Part shown: one piece after another, positions 19,015-26,344 of the stretch
Numbering within the stretch: the first letter of the stretch is position 1
Layout: each line of letters opens with the position of its first letter
Assembly: GCA_021828475.1 (NCBI GenBank)
Contig: JAJZIY010000004.1
Location: 53,206-117,205 of the forward strand
DNA length: 64,000 bases
Direction: 5' to 3'
Source: Actinomycetes bacterium
Lineage (GTDB): Bacteria; Actinomycetota; Acidimicrobiia; Acidimicrobiales; Palsa-688
The notes under the pieces: model-generated
Told to the model about the DNA's origin: nothing
What the model saw: the letters and a program-made list of their open reading frames with translations, nothing else
The model's database searches: none
Made by a program: the position numbers and the translations under genes

Positions 19015-19042
19015 AAGTGAGCGCAAATGTTAGCGCTCACTT
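19015..19042. promoter_or_regulatory. 28-base perfect palindrome, candidate operator
   Basis: Arms AAGTGAGCGC and GCGCTCACTT are perfect 10-base inverses around an 8-base spacer. The site ends 18 bases upstream of the -35 of the binding-protein promoter. The inner part TGTTAGCGCTCACT also resembles LacI/GalR-family operators. No T-run follows it, so a terminator for the DeoR gene is less likely. The cognate protein (DeoR, GntR or an unlinked LacI-type factor) cannot be decided. Confidence 0.6.
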
Positions 19043-19060
19043 AACAGGACCGCCCAGTTC

Positions 19061-19090
19061 TTGACACGCTCTCTCAAGCGCGCCTATGAT
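19061..19090 (+). promoter_or_regulatory. Promoter of the galactose importer operon
   Basis: TTGACA (19061-19066) and TATGAT (19085-19090) are 18 bases apart, a near-consensus promoter. It shares CCAGTTCTTGACA with the galT promoter. The start codon of the first gene is at 19254, so the message has an untranslated leader of about 155 bases. Confidence 0.7.
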
Positions 19091-19219
19091 CACGCACATC
19101 GAGAGGCTCGCTCGAAAGCGGACCGCCAGGGCCCCGGGGGTCAAGACGTCGCTGCCTGCCGGCTTCATCGAGGGAAAAAGGCCTGCCGTGCTCGCTGAAC
19201 GGCGCGGGCCTGCTTGACC

Positions 19220-19235
19220 AAGAGCACTTGCTCTT
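19220..19235 (+). promoter_or_regulatory. Palindrome in the leader before the binding-protein gene
   Basis: AAGAGCA and TGCTCTT are perfect inverses separated by two bases, sitting just before the AAAAGGGGA ribosome site of the next gene. In RNA it would form a small hairpin next to the ribosome site; in DNA it could be an operator. Function unproven. Confidence 0.35.
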
Positions 19236-19253
19236 TATCACAAAAGGGGACAG

Positions 19254-20330
19254 ATGAAAAGAGTTCACGCTCGCGCGGGGTGCGCCCTGCTCGGGACGAC
19301 TGCCGCCCTGGGGATGTTGGCTGCTCCCCAGGCGCCCGCCCTGGCCGCCTCCAACGGGGGTAGGCAGATCGTTACCGGCCGAGGACCCAAGTGCGCGCCG
19401 GCCAAGCCGTACAGTTTCTCGCTCCGAGGCACCCTTATCGGCTTCTCGCAGTCCGAGCCTCTCTCGAACCCGTTCCGGGCCACGGAGAGCGCTTCGATCG
19501 AGGCGTCCGCCAAGGCCTACGGAGCGCGGGTCATCCAGACCAACGCCAACTTCAGTGGTGCCAAGCAGCTCAGCGACATCGAGGACCTCATCTCGCGCGG
19601 GGTCAAGGTGCTCATCGTTGCCCCCGAGCTCGACAACGGGCTCGAGGCAGCCTGGAAGGACGCCGCCAGGCACCACATCCCCGTCTTCACCATCGACCGC
19701 CAGACGGCCGGCACGGACGGCAAGGTCCCGGGCGGTGCGACCGCCTGCAGCGATGGGTACGTCAGCTTCGCCGGCTCCAACTTCTTCCAGCAGGGCCAGC
19801 AGGCCGGCAACTACCTGGCGCAGGCCACGGGCGGCCACGCCAACGTCGCCGTGCTCGAGGGCACCCTTGGCAACCTGGTCGAGGTCTACCGCACCGAGGG
19901 CTTCATGGCCGCCATCAAGTCACACCCGGGCATGAAGGTCGTCGCCGAGCAGAGCGGCAACTTCGCCACGACGACAGGCCAGACGGTGATGACATCGCTC
20001 CTGCAGGCGCACCCCACCATAAACGCCGTCTACAGCGAGAACGACGCCATGACCTACGGCGCCATCACGGCCATAAAGAACGCGGGCAAGCAGCCGGGTA
20101 AGGACGTCAAGCTCGTTACCATCGACGGCACCCAGGAGGGAGTGCAGGACATCGTGAGCGGCGAGGTGTACGCCGACATCGAGACCAACCCGCGCTTCGG
20201 CCCGCTCGTCTTCGGCCAGATCCAGCGGTACCTGAAGGGTGACGCCGTCTACAGCCAGCTGATCATCAAGGACCACCTCTTCACCCAGGCCAACGCCCGC
20301 CAGGCGCTGAGCTCGGGGATCGTCTACTAG
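19254..20330 (+). CDS. ytfQ: Sugar-binding protein of ABC importer (YtfQ-like)
   Basis: Exported receptor that hands a monosaccharide to the ABC importer. A Sec signal peptide is clear (basic MKRVHAR, hydrophobic core, ALA before ASNGG). The mature part is a two-lobed type I binding protein: LIGFSQSEPLSNPFRATE, GAKQLSDIEDLISRGVKVLIVAP, VFTIDRQ, NVAVLEGTLGN, YSENDAMTYGAITAIKNAG, VTIDGTQEGVQDI. These match the pattern of E. coli YtfQ (galactofuranose) more than ribose or xylose receptors, including the GFSQ opening and GAxxAIKEAG-like segment. Length 358 aa. Good ribosome site (AAAAGGGGA). With galT and galK flanking, galactose or galactofuranose is the likely ligand; this is inference. Confidence 0.88.
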   Translation: MKRVHARAGCALLGTTAALGMLAAPQAPALAASNGGRQIVTGRGPKCAPAKPYSFSLRGTLIGFSQSEPLSNPFRATESASIEASAKAYGARVIQTNANFSGAKQLSDIEDLISRGVKVLIVAPELDNGLEAAWKDAARHHIPVFTIDRQTAGTDGKVPGGATACSDGYVSFAGSNFFQQGQQAGNYLAQATGGHANVAVLEGTLGNLVEVYRTEGFMAAIKSHPGMKVVAEQSGNFATTTGQTVMTSLLQAHPTINAVYSENDAMTYGAITAIKNAGKQPGKDVKLVTIDGTQEGVQDIVSGEVYADIETNPRFGPLVFGQIQRYLKGDAVYSQLIIKDHLFTQANARQALSSGIVY

Positions 20331-20346
20331 CCCAACTACAGGCAAA

Positions 20347-20413
20347 GCCCGCCCCTTCGGCGCGGCGGGGCCCCTCGGTCACGAGGGCTCTTCCCATCGC
20401 CGGAGGGGCGGGC
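20347..20413 (+). promoter_or_regulatory. Long stem-loop between binding-protein and ATPase genes
   Basis: GCCCGCCCC (20347-20355) pairs perfectly with GGGGCGGGC (20405-20413), enclosing 49 bases that contain a second small CCCC/GGGG hairpin. Such intercistronic stems often protect the upstream binding-protein message or partly stop transcription, giving more receptor than transporter. No T-run follows, so read-through to the ATPase gene is expected. Confidence 0.45.
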
Positions 20414-20477
20414 GCGCCTCACGAGCAGTACGCAGAACCGTGGGGTTACCGGGTGCTCGGCGGTAACGAGGGAGACA

Positions 20478-22067
20478 ATGGCTGAACGAACAGGGCAGAC
20501 GCGGGCGGCGCCGGCCGTCCTCGAAGCCCAGTACATAAGCAAGAGCTTCGACCGGGTGCAGGCCTTGACGGAGGTCTCCTTTGCTGTCCGCCCCGGCGAG
20601 GTGCACGCCCTTGCCGGCCAGAACGGCGCTGGCAAGTCGACTCTCATCAAGGTGCTGACGGGCTACCACGCCCCGACTTCAGGCCGCCTGGTCATGGCTG
20701 GGCGGCCTGTGCACTTCAGCGGGCCACGAGACGCCCAGGCAGCGGGCATAGGCACCATGTACCAGGAGGTCAACCTGATCCCCCTGCGGTCGGTCGCCCA
20801 CAACCTCTTCCTCGGGACCGAACCTCGCACCCGATGGGGGTTGCTCGACCAGCGCAAGCTGTACCGTGACGCCAGCGAGCTCCTCGACCGCTACGGCCTG
20901 GGCTCGATCGACGCCCGGGCGGATCTCGGCTCGTTCCCGCTCGGCGTGCAGCAGATGATCTCCATGGTGCGTGCAGCCGCTAGCAATGCGCGCGTGCTCG
21001 TGATGGACGAACCCACCTCCGCCCTCAATGAGGCCGAGGTGCGGACACTGTTCGCTGTTGTGAGGAGGCTGGTGGCCGAGGGCACCGGGGTGGTCTACGT
21101 GAGCCACCGCCTGGACGAGCTTTACGAGCTGTGCGACCGGGTGACGGTCCTACGCGACGGCCGGGTGGTGGCCGAGAGCGTGATGGACGACATGGGCAGG
21201 CATGAGCTGGTGGACGCCATGCTGGGCCGGGCCCTCGCCCAGGTGGTGCGGCGTCCGAAGGCAAAGGCACCGGCCGCGGACCGGGCTGCCGGCCTGCAGG
21301 TCGAGGGCATTCACGGTGGCCCCAAGGTGCGGGGCATCTCCTTCAGTGTCGGTCTCGGCGAGGTCGTGGGGCTCGCCGGACTGCTCGGTTCGGGGCGGAC
21401 CGAGACGGTGGAGACGGTGTTCGGTGTGGAGCGCTACCGGCGTGGGCAGGTACGCCTCGGTGACAGGCGGCTGCGGCCGGGCCGGCCGGCTGACGCCATC
21501 AGTGCCGGCCTGGCCTTCCTGCCCGAGGACAGGCGTGCCGACGGCGTCATACCCAACCTCTCGGTGCGCGACAACATCCTGCTGGCGACGATGGGCAAAA
21601 CGGCGCGCTTGGGCGTGGTGAACCGGTCGGCGGCGGAGCGGGTGGTGTTGGAGCTGATGAAGCGCCTCGCCGTGCGCGCCTCCGGCCCGGAGCAGAGAGT
21701 CGGAGAGCTGTCCGGGGGCAACCAGCAAAAGGTCCTGATAGCGCGCTGGCTGGCCACTCACCCCAAGGTCATGATCCTCGACGACCCGACCCGCGGCATC
21801 GACGTCGGAGCGAAGTCCGAGGTCCAGTCCATAGTCGGAGAGCTGGCTGCCAACGGTGCCGGTATCGTCATGATCTCCTCCGAGCTCGAAGAGCTCGTTT
21901 CTGCAGCCGACCGCGTGCTGGTGCTCCGATCGGGCGAGTTGGCGGGGGAGATCGGGGCCGACGACCTCGACGAGCAGAGCATCGTCAGGGCGTTGGCCGG
22001 CGACAAGCCCGCTGGCGCCGGTCTGGCGGCAGGGGAGGGGGAGCCTGATGACGCCGGTGTTCGGTGA
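20478..22067 (+). CDS. ytfR: Sugar ABC importer ATPase, two nucleotide-binding domains (YtfR-like)
   Basis: Drives the importer by ATP hydrolysis at the inner membrane face. It is the double-domain type (529 aa). First domain: Walker A GQNGAGKSTLIK, Q-loop YQEVNL, Walker B VLVMDEPTSAL. Second domain: degenerate Walker A (GLLGSGRTE, no Lys), PEDRRADGVIP, signature LSGGNQQKVL and MILDDPTRGIDVG. The loss of the second Walker A Lys is usual in monosaccharide importers. Segments GIGTMYQEVNLIPLRSVAHNLF and GLAGLLGSGRTET resemble E. coli YtfR closely. Starts at ATG 20478 after GAGGGAG; its end overlaps the next gene by 20 bases. Confidence 0.92.
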   Translation: MAERTGQTRAAPAVLEAQYISKSFDRVQALTEVSFAVRPGEVHALAGQNGAGKSTLIKVLTGYHAPTSGRLVMAGRPVHFSGPRDAQAAGIGTMYQEVNLIPLRSVAHNLFLGTEPRTRWGLLDQRKLYRDASELLDRYGLGSIDARADLGSFPLGVQQMISMVRAAASNARVLVMDEPTSALNEAEVRTLFAVVRRLVAEGTGVVYVSHRLDELYELCDRVTVLRDGRVVAESVMDDMGRHELVDAMLGRALAQVVRRPKAKAPAADRAAGLQVEGIHGGPKVRGISFSVGLGEVVGLAGLLGSGRTETVETVFGVERYRRGQVRLGDRRLRPGRPADAISAGLAFLPEDRRADGVIPNLSVRDNILLATMGKTARLGVVNRSAAERVVLELMKRLAVRASGPEQRVGELSGGNQQKVLIARWLATHPKVMILDDPTRGIDVGAKSEVQSIVGELAANGAGIVMISSELEELVSAADRVLVLRSGELAGEIGADDLDEQSIVRALAGDKPAGAGLAAGEGEPDDAGVR

Positions 22068-23184
22068 GGAAACCGCTCCCACGGGCGAGGCGGGGATGGC
22101 GGCCGCGGGGCTTTCCCTGCACGAGACCCCACCCGTGACAACGTCCGGGCTCGGCCCGGCCGTGGCCGGACCTGCGCCGGGTGCCGGAGGCGCCGGGGAG
22201 GCGCTCCCGGAGCATCGGGGGGGCCTTCGCGTACCCGGATGGTCGGGTCTCCTGCGCGAGTACGGCGTCTACATCTTCCTCGTCGCCCTCGTCGTGTACG
22301 ACGTCGTAGCGACCCAAGGCTTCACGTCGGTCGCTGCCTTCCGCAGCCTCGCCGTCGAAGCTGCTCCGCTCGTACTGGTGGCGGTGGGCCAGGCGCTCAC
22401 CATCGGCACCCGGGGCATCGACCTGTCGGTTGGTTCCAACATGGCTCTCGCATCTGCCGTGCTGCCCCTGTTTTTCGGCTTCAGCATCAGCCAGCCGACG
22501 GAGCGGCACTCGGCTGTCCTGGCCATCGCCGGGGCCCTGGCTGTGACCACAGCGGCAGGTATTGTCAGCGGTGCGGTGGTCGCCTTCCTGGGCGTGCAGC
22601 CCCTGATCGTGACGCTCGGGATGCAGTTGGCGTTGCGGGGCCTGGCCGAGTCGCTGACGTCGGGCAACCAGATCCAGATGCAGGACGGCACCCTCCAGCA
22701 GCTGGCGACAGGCAAGATCCTGGGAGTGCCCAATATGGCGCTGGTGGCGCTGCTGGTCGCCCTGCTCTTCGGTGCGGTGCTGCGTTTCACCACCTTCGGG
22801 CGCCGTGTCGTCGCCATCGGGGGCAACCCGAGAGCCAGTTACATCTCGGGGGTGCCGGTGCGCAGCACTCTGCTCGCCGTCTACGCCCTGGGCGGCTTGC
22901 TGGCCGGGGTGGCTGGGGTCCTGGCCAGCGCGTACCTGGGCGCGAGCGACCCGGGGGACATAGGCCAGCTCTACGAACTGCTGGCGATCGCTGCCGTCGT
23001 GCTTGGAGGCACCCCCCTCAGCGGGGGCCGGGTGACGGTGCTCGGCACGGTCGCCGGGGCTCTCGTACTTCAGTTGCTCAGCAACACCTTCGTCAGCCAC
23101 AACCTGCAGCCCACCACCGCGACCATGGTGGAGGCAGTGATCATCGTGGCTGCTGTCTACTTCCAGAAGAGACGAGGCAATTGA
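22048..23184 (+). CDS. ytfT: Sugar ABC importer permease 1 (YtfT-like)
   Basis: Membrane subunit of the importer (378 aa). A hydrophilic, Gly/Pro-rich N-terminal tail of about 70 residues precedes the first helix (YGVYIFLVALVVYDVV); about nine or ten helices follow. Family hallmarks are VLVAVGQALTIGTRGIDLSVGSNMAL and, in the last third, RRVVAIGGNPRASYISGVPV, the cytoplasmic loop that meets the ATPase. The start lies inside the ATPase gene (20-base overlap), so expression is coupled. The next gene starts on the base after its stop. Two different permease genes in a row is the YtfT-YjfF arrangement; ribose or xylose systems usually have one. Confidence 0.9.
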   Translation: MTPVFGEETAPTGEAGMAAAGLSLHETPPVTTSGLGPAVAGPAPGAGGAGEALPEHRGGLRVPGWSGLLREYGVYIFLVALVVYDVVATQGFTSVAAFRSLAVEAAPLVLVAVGQALTIGTRGIDLSVGSNMALASAVLPLFFGFSISQPTERHSAVLAIAGALAVTTAAGIVSGAVVAFLGVQPLIVTLGMQLALRGLAESLTSGNQIQMQDGTLQQLATGKILGVPNMALVALLVALLFGAVLRFTTFGRRVVAIGGNPRASYISGVPVRSTLLAVYALGGLLAGVAGVLASAYLGASDPGDIGQLYELLAIAAVVLGGTPLSGGRVTVLGTVAGALVLQLLSNTFVSHNLQPTTATMVEAVIIVAAVYFQKRRGN

Positions 23185-24249
23185 ATGACCAGTGCCCGCA
23201 ATGCAGGCCGGGGGCCCCGGCGGGGCGGCCCGGTGTGGAGCCGTAGCGGCCGGGACGCTGCCAGCATCGCAAGGCGCCTCACGCCCTTTGTCATCCTCGC
23301 CCTCACGGTCGCGGTGGCGTCCAGCCAGGTGCCGAACTTCCTGACGGTCTCGAACCTGTCCAACGTGGCCCGCCAGTCGTCGTTCATCGCCCTCATAGTG
23401 CTCGGCCAGTCGCTCGTCCTGATTTACGGCGGGTTCGACCTGTCTGTCGGCTCGCTCTTCGCCCTGGCGGGTGTCCTGGCCGCAGATGGCTCGCACGTGG
23501 CCTGGCCTCTCGCGTTCGTACTGCCGGTCGCGGCCGGCGTTGCTTCCGGAGCCCTCAACGGGTACCTGATCGGCAGGGTCAAGATGGCGCCGTTCATCGT
23601 GACCCTGGCCGAACTGCTCGGCTACTCGGGGCTCGCCCTGGCCATCACGGGACAGGGCAACGTGGTGAGCGTTCACGGTGGGACGTTCTTCACGAGCCTG
23701 GCTTCGGGAACCGTGCTCGGCGTCGACAACGTCACCGTGACAATGGTGCTCGCCTTCGTGGCCGGGGCGGTGGTGCTCAACCGTACCCGTTACGGCGCGG
23801 CGCTGTTCGCAGTCGGAGGCAATGCCGACTCAGCCCGGATGTTGGGGGTGCCGGTGCAGCGCACGGTGGTGGTCACATACGTCATCAGCGGCGCTCTGGC
23901 TGCCTTTGCCGGCGCCCTGTTTGCCGGGTTCTCCGCGTCGGGACAGCCGACGGTGGGCTCTGGGTACGAGTTGCAGAGCATTGCAGCGGCCGTCGTGGGA
24001 GGTTGCGCCCTGACGGGTGGTGTCGGGACGGTAAGCGGGCCGCTGGCGGGTGCCCTCGTCCTTGGGGTGATACAGGACTTCGTCAACCTCGACAGCCAGC
24101 TCAACGACTACACTCAGAACATCGTTTACGGCGTCTTCATTGTCGTGGTCGTGGTCCTCCAAAAGGCGCTTCTCGACCGCCAGCAGGCCATGCGTGAGGC
24201 CAGGGCCAGCCACGCCGAAGGTGCGCCTCTGGTCCCAGCGGCCGCATGA
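23185..24249 (+). CDS. yjfF: Sugar ABC importer permease 2 (YjfF-like)
   Basis: Second membrane subunit (354 aa), presumably pairing with permease 1 to form the channel. A short basic N-terminus (residues 1-30) leads into FVILALTVAVASSQVPNF; then LIVLGQSLVLIYGGFDLSVGS, the conserved family segment, and AVGGNADSARMLGVPVQRT, the ATPase-facing loop, followed by the last helices up to a basic tail. About nine helices. ATG 23185 directly abuts the stop of permease 1. Its stop lies within the first copy of a 15-base repeat whose second copy carries the galK start. Confidence 0.9.
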   Translation: MTSARNAGRGPRRGGPVWSRSGRDAASIARRLTPFVILALTVAVASSQVPNFLTVSNLSNVARQSSFIALIVLGQSLVLIYGGFDLSVGSLFALAGVLAADGSHVAWPLAFVLPVAAGVASGALNGYLIGRVKMAPFIVTLAELLGYSGLALAITGQGNVVSVHGGTFFTSLASGTVLGVDNVTVTMVLAFVAGAVVLNRTRYGAALFAVGGNADSARMLGVPVQRTVVVTYVISGALAAFAGALFAGFSASGQPTVGSGYELQSIAAAVVGGCALTGGVGTVSGPLAGALVLGVIQDFVNLDSQLNDYTQNIVYGVFIVVVVVLQKALLDRQQAMREARASHAEGAPLVPAAA

Positions 24250-24267
24250 GGGCAGCGGCCGCATGAG
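24236..24267 (+). repeat. 15-base direct repeat at the permease/galK junction
   Basis: CAGCGGCCGCATGAG occurs at 24236-24250 and 24253-24267. The first copy contains the TGA of the second permease, the second contains the ATG of galK; both copies carry ATGAG but in different frames. A small tandem duplication of an original ATGA stop/start overlap would explain it. Confidence 0.85.
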
Positions 24268-25402
24268 CAGTTTCGACGCGCAGTTCGGCCGGCCCCCCGA
24301 GGGCCGCTGGTCGGCGCCGGGGCGAGTCAACCTCATAGGTGAGTACACGGATCTCAATGGGGGCCACGTGCTCCCGTTGGCGATACCGGAGCGCACAACC
24401 GTCGAGGCTGCAGCGCGCCCCGACCGGCTGCTGCGCTGTTACTCCGACCGTGACGAAGGAGCTGGTACCTCGGAGGCGGCGCTCGACGGCCAGGCCATGC
24501 CGGCCGGGTGGGCTGCCTACCCGCTAGCGGTGGCCAGGTCTCTCGAGGCCGCCGGGCACGCTGTGGGGGGAGCCGACATCCTGGTGCGCAGTACCGTACC
24601 GGTGGGGGCCGGGTTGTCATCCTCCGCCGCCCTCGAGTGTGCGGTGGCGCTGGCGCTGTGTGGCCTCTACGACGCGCAGCTGCAGCCCATGGAGACGGCC
24701 CTGGTGGCGCAACGGGCCGAGCGGGACTACGTCGGGATGCCCTGCGGCATCATGGACCAGGCGGCGGCGATGTGCTGCGAGCAGGGGCACGCCCTCCTGC
24801 TCGACACGAGCAACCTCGCTACAGCGCAGGTCCCCTTGCCCACGGCCGGCGCCGGGCTCGAACTGCTGGTGGTGGACAGTCGCGTCGAGCACCAACTGCA
24901 GTCCTCGGCCTATTCCGACCGCAAAGCGGCCTGCGACCGGGCGGCGGCCGCACTGGGCCTGCGGTCGCTTCGTGAGGTCCCTGCCGGTGAGGCTCAGGCG
25001 GCCCTGGAGCAGTTGCGGGCCTCGGCTGGGGAGGAGGTCGTGCGCCGCGCCCGCCACGTGCTCAGCGAGGAAGAGCGTGTCCTGGCCGTCGTCCGTGCCC
25101 TGGGCGCGCTGGACATGGCGGGCGTCGGAGCGCTGCTGGTCGAAGGCCACCGCAGCCTGCGCTACGACTTCGAGGTGTCCTGCCCGGAGCTGGACGTGAT
25201 CGTCGAGACCTCCATGCGCGAAGGCGCTCTCGGCGCAAGGCTGACCGGGGCCGGCTTCGGGGGCTCGGCCGTGGTGCTCGCTCCCCTCGGGTACCGCCAG
25301 GCGATCGAGGCGGCCGTGCTCGGCGCTTTCGCCGAGCGGGGTTGGCGGCCGCCGGCGGTCATGGTGGTGCAGCCGTCCGCGGGCGCTCGCCGGGACGCGT
25401 GA
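24263..25402 (+). CDS. galK: Galactokinase
   Basis: Phosphorylates galactose to galactose 1-phosphate with ATP, the first Leloir step; its product is the substrate of GalT at 16957. I start at ATG 24263 because the family's N-terminal motif begins 20 residues later; the frame is open upstream inside the permease gene. Motifs: GRVNLIGEYTDLNGGHVLP (galactokinase signature with Tyr where His is usual), VPVGAGLSSSAALECAVALAL (GHMP ATP loop), MPCGIMDQAAAMC, and LTGAGFGGSAVVL near the C-terminus. Length 379 aa. Thirteen bases after the importer, so probably one operon. galE is not in the window. Confidence 0.94.
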   Translation: MSSFDAQFGRPPEGRWSAPGRVNLIGEYTDLNGGHVLPLAIPERTTVEAAARPDRLLRCYSDRDEGAGTSEAALDGQAMPAGWAAYPLAVARSLEAAGHAVGGADILVRSTVPVGAGLSSSAALECAVALALCGLYDAQLQPMETALVAQRAERDYVGMPCGIMDQAAAMCCEQGHALLLDTSNLATAQVPLPTAGAGLELLVVDSRVEHQLQSSAYSDRKAACDRAAAALGLRSLREVPAGEAQAALEQLRASAGEEVVRRARHVLSEEERVLAVVRALGALDMAGVGALLVEGHRSLRYDFEVSCPELDVIVETSMREGALGARLTGAGFGGSAVVLAPLGYRQAIEAAVLGAFAERGWRPPAVMVVQPSAGARRDA

Positions 25403-25547
25403 ACGCGGCGCCCGGCGGCTGAGCTCGGCCCAACGGTTGGTTGGGGGCGGCGCCGGTGCCTGCTGCATGCGGGCCAGGCGGGACCATAGCCGTTGCTCGG
25501 GACCTCCCAGCGCCACCGCCCCGGACAGGCCGTCGCTCCCCGCGGTC

Positions 25548-25586
25548 ATGAGGACCTCCCCGCCGCTATGAGGACCTCCCCGCCGC
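25548..25586. repeat. Two tandem copies of a 19-base repeat
   Basis: ATGAGGACCTCCCCGCCGC appears at 25548-25566 and 25568-25586, one base apart (20-base period). The stop codon of the small minus-strand membrane protein lies between the copies. Recent slippage duplication is the likely origin. Confidence 0.85.
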
Positions 25587-25850
25587 AAACGGGTCGACGC
25601 GCTCTCGGCGCCGCCCCGGATGTCCCGCGCCTGCGAGAGGTCCGCCGGGTGTTGCCGCGGGCACGCCGGGTCCTCTGGGCCCTACGATCTCGGCGAGGAC
25701 CCGGTCGAGCTCGTCTCGGAGCGGGTCACGCTGCGACCTGGTGAGCACCGTCCAGGCCGCGACGCCGAGGAAGGCGAGCGCGTACGCGACGATGGCGGCG
25801 AGCGACGCCACCACGAGCACGCCAAGAAAGATCCGCAGTATTTCGATCAC
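25566..25850 (-). CDS. Small single-helix membrane protein, unknown
   Basis: A 94-residue frame read from GTG 25850: MIEILRIFLGVLVV followed by a hydrophobic stretch through ALAFLGVAAWTVL (one long or two short membrane helices, residues 4-37), then a charged segment RDPLRDELDRVLAEIVG and a Pro/Gly-rich tail. The alternation of a clear helix and an amphipathic segment looks like real protein, but there is no clear ribosome site and I know no family. It is divergent from mraZ. The open frame extends upstream to 26090 without protein character. Confidence 0.4.
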   Translation of the reverse strand: MIEILRIFLGVLVVASLAAIVAYALAFLGVAAWTVLTRSQRDPLRDELDRVLAEIVGPRGPGVPAATPGGPLAGAGHPGRRRERVDPFAAGRSS

Positions 25851-26292
25851 GGATCCATGGTCGCCCCCCCGCCAGCCTGGCGGAAGCGGGATACCACGGG
25901 TAGTGATACCCGAGTTCCACGGTGGCCCCCGTGGGATCACGGAGGTGGTCCCGGTTGGTTCCACGCTGGCTGCTTCTCCCCGGCGGGCCCAGCAGCCGCA
26001 GTAGGAGGGACCAGGAGCAGTAGTAGGAGGGAAGGGCCAAAGCGGACGCGAGGGCTTCGTGGACCCCCTGCACGCTCCCCGAGGTGGCACCGTCCAGGAG
26101 GGCCCCGGTGGGCGGCCGGGGACGGGGGCGTCCTGCAGGGCCTCCTCTCACAACGCTCCGGATTGCTCGTCGCCGGGCCCGGGCCCCGCTGTCGCCCCCA
26201 CTCCGGATGCGCCGTCGGCGGTCCAACAGGCGGCCGCCTGCACGTGAAGTGTCTGTGGTGGGGACGACACCCAAGCTTCACCAGGGTGTTCC
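25851..26292. other. Gap between the small membrane gene and the mraZ promoter
   Basis: About 440 bases without a supported gene. It holds a perfect small hairpin GGGTAGTGATACCC at 25898-25911 and two copies of AGTAGGAGGGA (26000-26010 and 26022-26032). Long minus-strand frames cross it, but they are Pro/Arg-rich and look like GC-driven shadows. It should contain the promoter of the small minus-strand gene. Confidence 0.45.
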
Positions 26293-26325
26293 TTGAATGG
26301 TGGGGAGGAGTGGTTTATAGTGGGG
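26293..26325 (+). promoter_or_regulatory. mraZ promoter carrying three MraZ boxes
   Basis: TTGAAT (26293-26298) and TATAGT (26316-26321), 17 bases apart, form a good promoter for the division cluster. Three TGG-type repeats, TGGGG (26301-26305), TGGTT (26311-26315) and TGGGG (26321-26325), follow one another at an exact 10-base period across the spacer and -10. This is the arrangement known for MraZ operators (TGGGN with 5-base spacers), so MraZ would repress its own cluster here. Confidence 0.8.
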
Positions 26326-26344
26326 GGAAGTAGAGGCGAGGGGA

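Noticed and set aside
21985..23676. 563-codon minus-strand frame
   Set aside because: Antisense to the importer permeases; His/Asp/Gly-rich composition and no start signal.
24617..25588. Minus-strand frame opposite galK
   Set aside because: Mostly antisense to galK; only the first 50 codons are intergenic and they lack a recognisable feature.
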